Program-made: the position numbers and the translations under genes | Assembly (NCBI RefSeq): GCF_000159355.1 | Contig: NZ_GG670120.1 | Location: forward strand, 574,353 to 638,352 | Direction: 5' to 3' | Source: Lactobacillus johnsonii ATCC 33200 | GTDB lineage: Bacteria; Bacillota; Bacilli; Lactobacillales; Lactobacillaceae | Length of the DNA: 64,000 nucleotides | The notes under the pieces: generated by a model | Told to the model about the DNA's origin: nothing | The model's database searches: none | What the model saw: the letters and a program-made list of their open reading frames with translations, nothing else | Shown here: one piece after another, positions 62,686-64,000 of the stretch | Layout of the letters: each line of letters begins with the position of its first letter | Numbering within the stretch: the stretch's first letter is position 1

Positions 62686-63243
62686 ATGCTTGATTCAACC
62701 CAAAAGTCTTTAATCGATTTTTTAACTAAAAATGGCTTTCAATTAAAAAGACAGTGTTTTTCATTAACTGTTAAAAAACATAATATGAAATTGCTTCCTG
62801 AAGAAAAAATAACTATTCAAAAATTCGATATGCACAATAATAAATATTTAGACTGTTGTGATTTTCTATACCAATATTATAAAAACAGTCATAAAGTTGT
62901 GTCACCACTAACTATCTCAAAAGATCAGTTTATTAAAGAAGTTCCTACTAAAACAGGATATTATCATCTTAATAAAAATTTTCAAATTGAAAATATTATT
63001 TTTACTGAAAATAATGAAATTGCTTATATCTGTTCTACGAATCCAAAAACATGTCCTAAGTTCACTCAAAGCGTGCTATTAGATATGTTCAGCTCTTTCG
63101 AAAGTATATTTTTTGAAGCAGACGATACTGATTGGGCAGCAATGGACTTACTTAACCAGTTTGATGTAGACGTAACTCAAAGTTTCAATACATATATTCT
63201 AGATACATCCGTTACTAAAAACAAGTTAGACAATGATCTTTAA
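62686..63243 (+). pseudogene. Probable GNAT-like fragment lacking its N-terminus
   Basis: A 185-codon frame with no RBS before ATG 62686. The first residues, LIDFLTKNGFQLKRQCFSL, look like the end of an acetyltransferase domain (the L-x-x-x-G-F-x-x-x-x-C/Y-x-x-L pattern), followed by a second domain-like region of about 140 residues (NNKYLDCCDFLYQYYKNSH, IIFTENNEIAYICSTNP). This layout fits the C-terminal part of a two-domain GNAT protein. The start coincides with the point where the divergent esterase fragment loses its 5' part. Assignment to GNAT is inference; it could be an intact unknown protein. Confidence 0.45.
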
Positions 63244-63267
63244 TTAAAAATACATCCCTTTAGGCAG

Positions 63268-63314
63268 AAAATACTGGCAATCAATATTTATTTTAACGTT
63301 GATTACCAGTATTT
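63268..63314. terminator. Bidirectional terminator
   Basis: AAATACTGGCAATCAA pairs with TTGATTACCAGTATTT (16 bp, one mismatch/wobble) around a 15-nt loop between the converging genes. Confidence 0.75.
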
Positions 63315-63322
63315 CTTTATCG

Positions 63323-64000
63323 TCAATCTTTAACTAAATGAATTTCACGATCAAATAATGCACGCATTTCTTGATTAAAATTATGCGCTATAAAAATAAT
63401 CGTCTCTTTACCCTTAACTAAATTCTTCAAAATATTCATAGTTGCCTTTTGATCTATCGCACTAGTTCCTTCATCGATCAAAATTATGTCACTTCCATGA
63501 ACTTTAGCCCGGGCTAGAACAATCTTTTGTCTTTGACCGCCCGATATATTTAGTTTATCTAGATCTACTTGATGCTCTAATCCTTCTTTGAATTTAGCAA
63601 TATCATGAGTAAAATTAACTTCTTTGATTATGGGCTCTACTTGAGAATTTAATTTTGAATTAAACATAGTAATGTTTTCTTCAATCGTTCCAGGAAATAG
63701 ATTTGGATCTTGTGGAATATAACCAATCTTCGACATATCAGGATTAATTTCTTTTCCATCTTTATCTTTAAAAATAATTGATCCTTGTGTCGGGTTTATT
63801 GAACCTAAGATCAATTTAAACAAAGTAGATTTTCCAGCTCCGGAATCCCCAGTTAACAAAATTTTTTCTCCAGATTTTATTTGAATATCAGGAAAACTTA
63901 GCTTCTCACCGTTTGGAAAAGCTAAAGCTAAATTCTCAGTAGAAATTAATGCTGGCTTTTTCCTCTCAACTTTTGAATTGTTTTTTATTGGTGCAGAATC
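63323..64000 (-). CDS. ABC exporter, nucleotide-binding domain (window-truncated)
   Basis: The frame is open to the right window edge, so the 5' part with the membrane helices is outside. The 225 visible residues hold the whole ATPase domain: Walker A LLTGDSGAGKSTLF, Q-loop GYIPQDPNLFPG, signature LNISGGQRQKIVLARAKVHG, Walker B DIILIDEGTSAID and H-loop FIAHNFNQ. It is clearly a paralogue of the truncated exporter at 48.85 kb, with the same orientation and motif-for-motif agreement (roughly two thirds identical by eye). A fused membrane-ATPase exporter of peptides or drugs is likely; the substrate is unknown. Confidence 0.9.
   Translation of the reverse strand, partial: DSAPIKNNSKVERKKPALISTENLALAFPNGEKLSFPDIQIKSGEKILLTGDSGAGKSTLFKLILGSINPTQGSIIFKDKDGKEINPDMSKIGYIPQDPNLFPGTIEENITMFNSKLNSQVEPIIKEVNFTHDIAKFKEGLEHQVDLDKLNISGGQRQKIVLARAKVHGSDIILIDEGTSAIDQKATMNILKNLVKGKETIIFIAHNFNQEMRALFDREIHLVKD

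Noticed and set aside
1-64000. tRNA, rRNA, CRISPR arrays, prophage or intact insertion sequences
   Set aside because: No tRNA-like cloverleaf core, regular spaced repeats, transposase or phage structural gene was seen; the only RNA gene I could support is rnpB.

Overview
The window is a low-GC (roughly one third G+C) Firmicute chromosome segment, almost certainly a host-associated Lactobacillus of the gasseri/johnsonii group. Signs are a single-enzyme XerS-type recombinase, a RexAB/AddAB nuclease without Fe-S cysteines, the bacterial mevalonate operon (mvk-mvaD-pmk-fni), type B RNase P RNA, and fragments resembling Lactobacillus cinnamoyl esterases. Species is inference.

Layout. 1-12.4 kb: 3' end of parC, a LysR pseudogene, ppaC, recQ, a cyclophilin, a DUF1275 membrane protein, a 1.1-kb gene-free AT-rich stretch, xerS, lysR, a Ser/Gln/Asn-tailed membrane protein, degV and marR. 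12.5-22 kb: rqcH on the plus strand and, on the minus strand, a tight six-gene unit (small membrane protein, fhs, lspA, rluD, carA-like, carB-like). 22-34 kb: a degV gene with a destroyed start, an acyltransferase, a metallophosphoesterase, then the block rlmL/ypsC - rnpB - gpsB - ypsA / recU - ponA - nth - dnaD - asnS - ypmB - dinG, in the same order as Bacillus. 34-48.7 kb: addBA and the divergent mevalonate operon. 48.8-64 kb: an accessory, decaying region with a truncated ABC exporter, frameshifted MFS genes, an AAC(3)-type acetyltransferase, ribose genes (rbsD plus an RbsU-type transporter), folD, and a run of small nucleotide- and metabolite-modifying enzymes (phosphatase, ASCH, two nucleoside phosphorylases, NUDIX, APH-type kinase, P-loop kinase, GNATs), ending in a second ABC exporter related to the first.

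The most striking feature is the carA-carB pair at 14.3-18.5 kb. Both reading frames are intact and nearly full length, and they sit where Bacillus has the pyr operon (after lspA-rluD, near rqcH). Yet the glutaminase Cys and His, the metal-binding Glu/Asn of both ATP-grasp sites, and the glycine-rich ATP loops are all replaced, while the C-terminal MGS-like regulatory domain is well kept. This looks like a conserved non-catalytic derivative of carbamoyl-phosphate synthase, not a working enzyme. A second theme is loss of Fe-S clusters from DNA repair enzymes: Nth lacks its four cluster cysteines and AddB has no cysteine at all, whereas RecQ keeps its zinc cysteines. A third is active gene decay: at least six pseudogenes with identifiable lesions, mostly in the last 15 kb, which makes the uninterrupted 4.2-kb carAB-like pair more notable.
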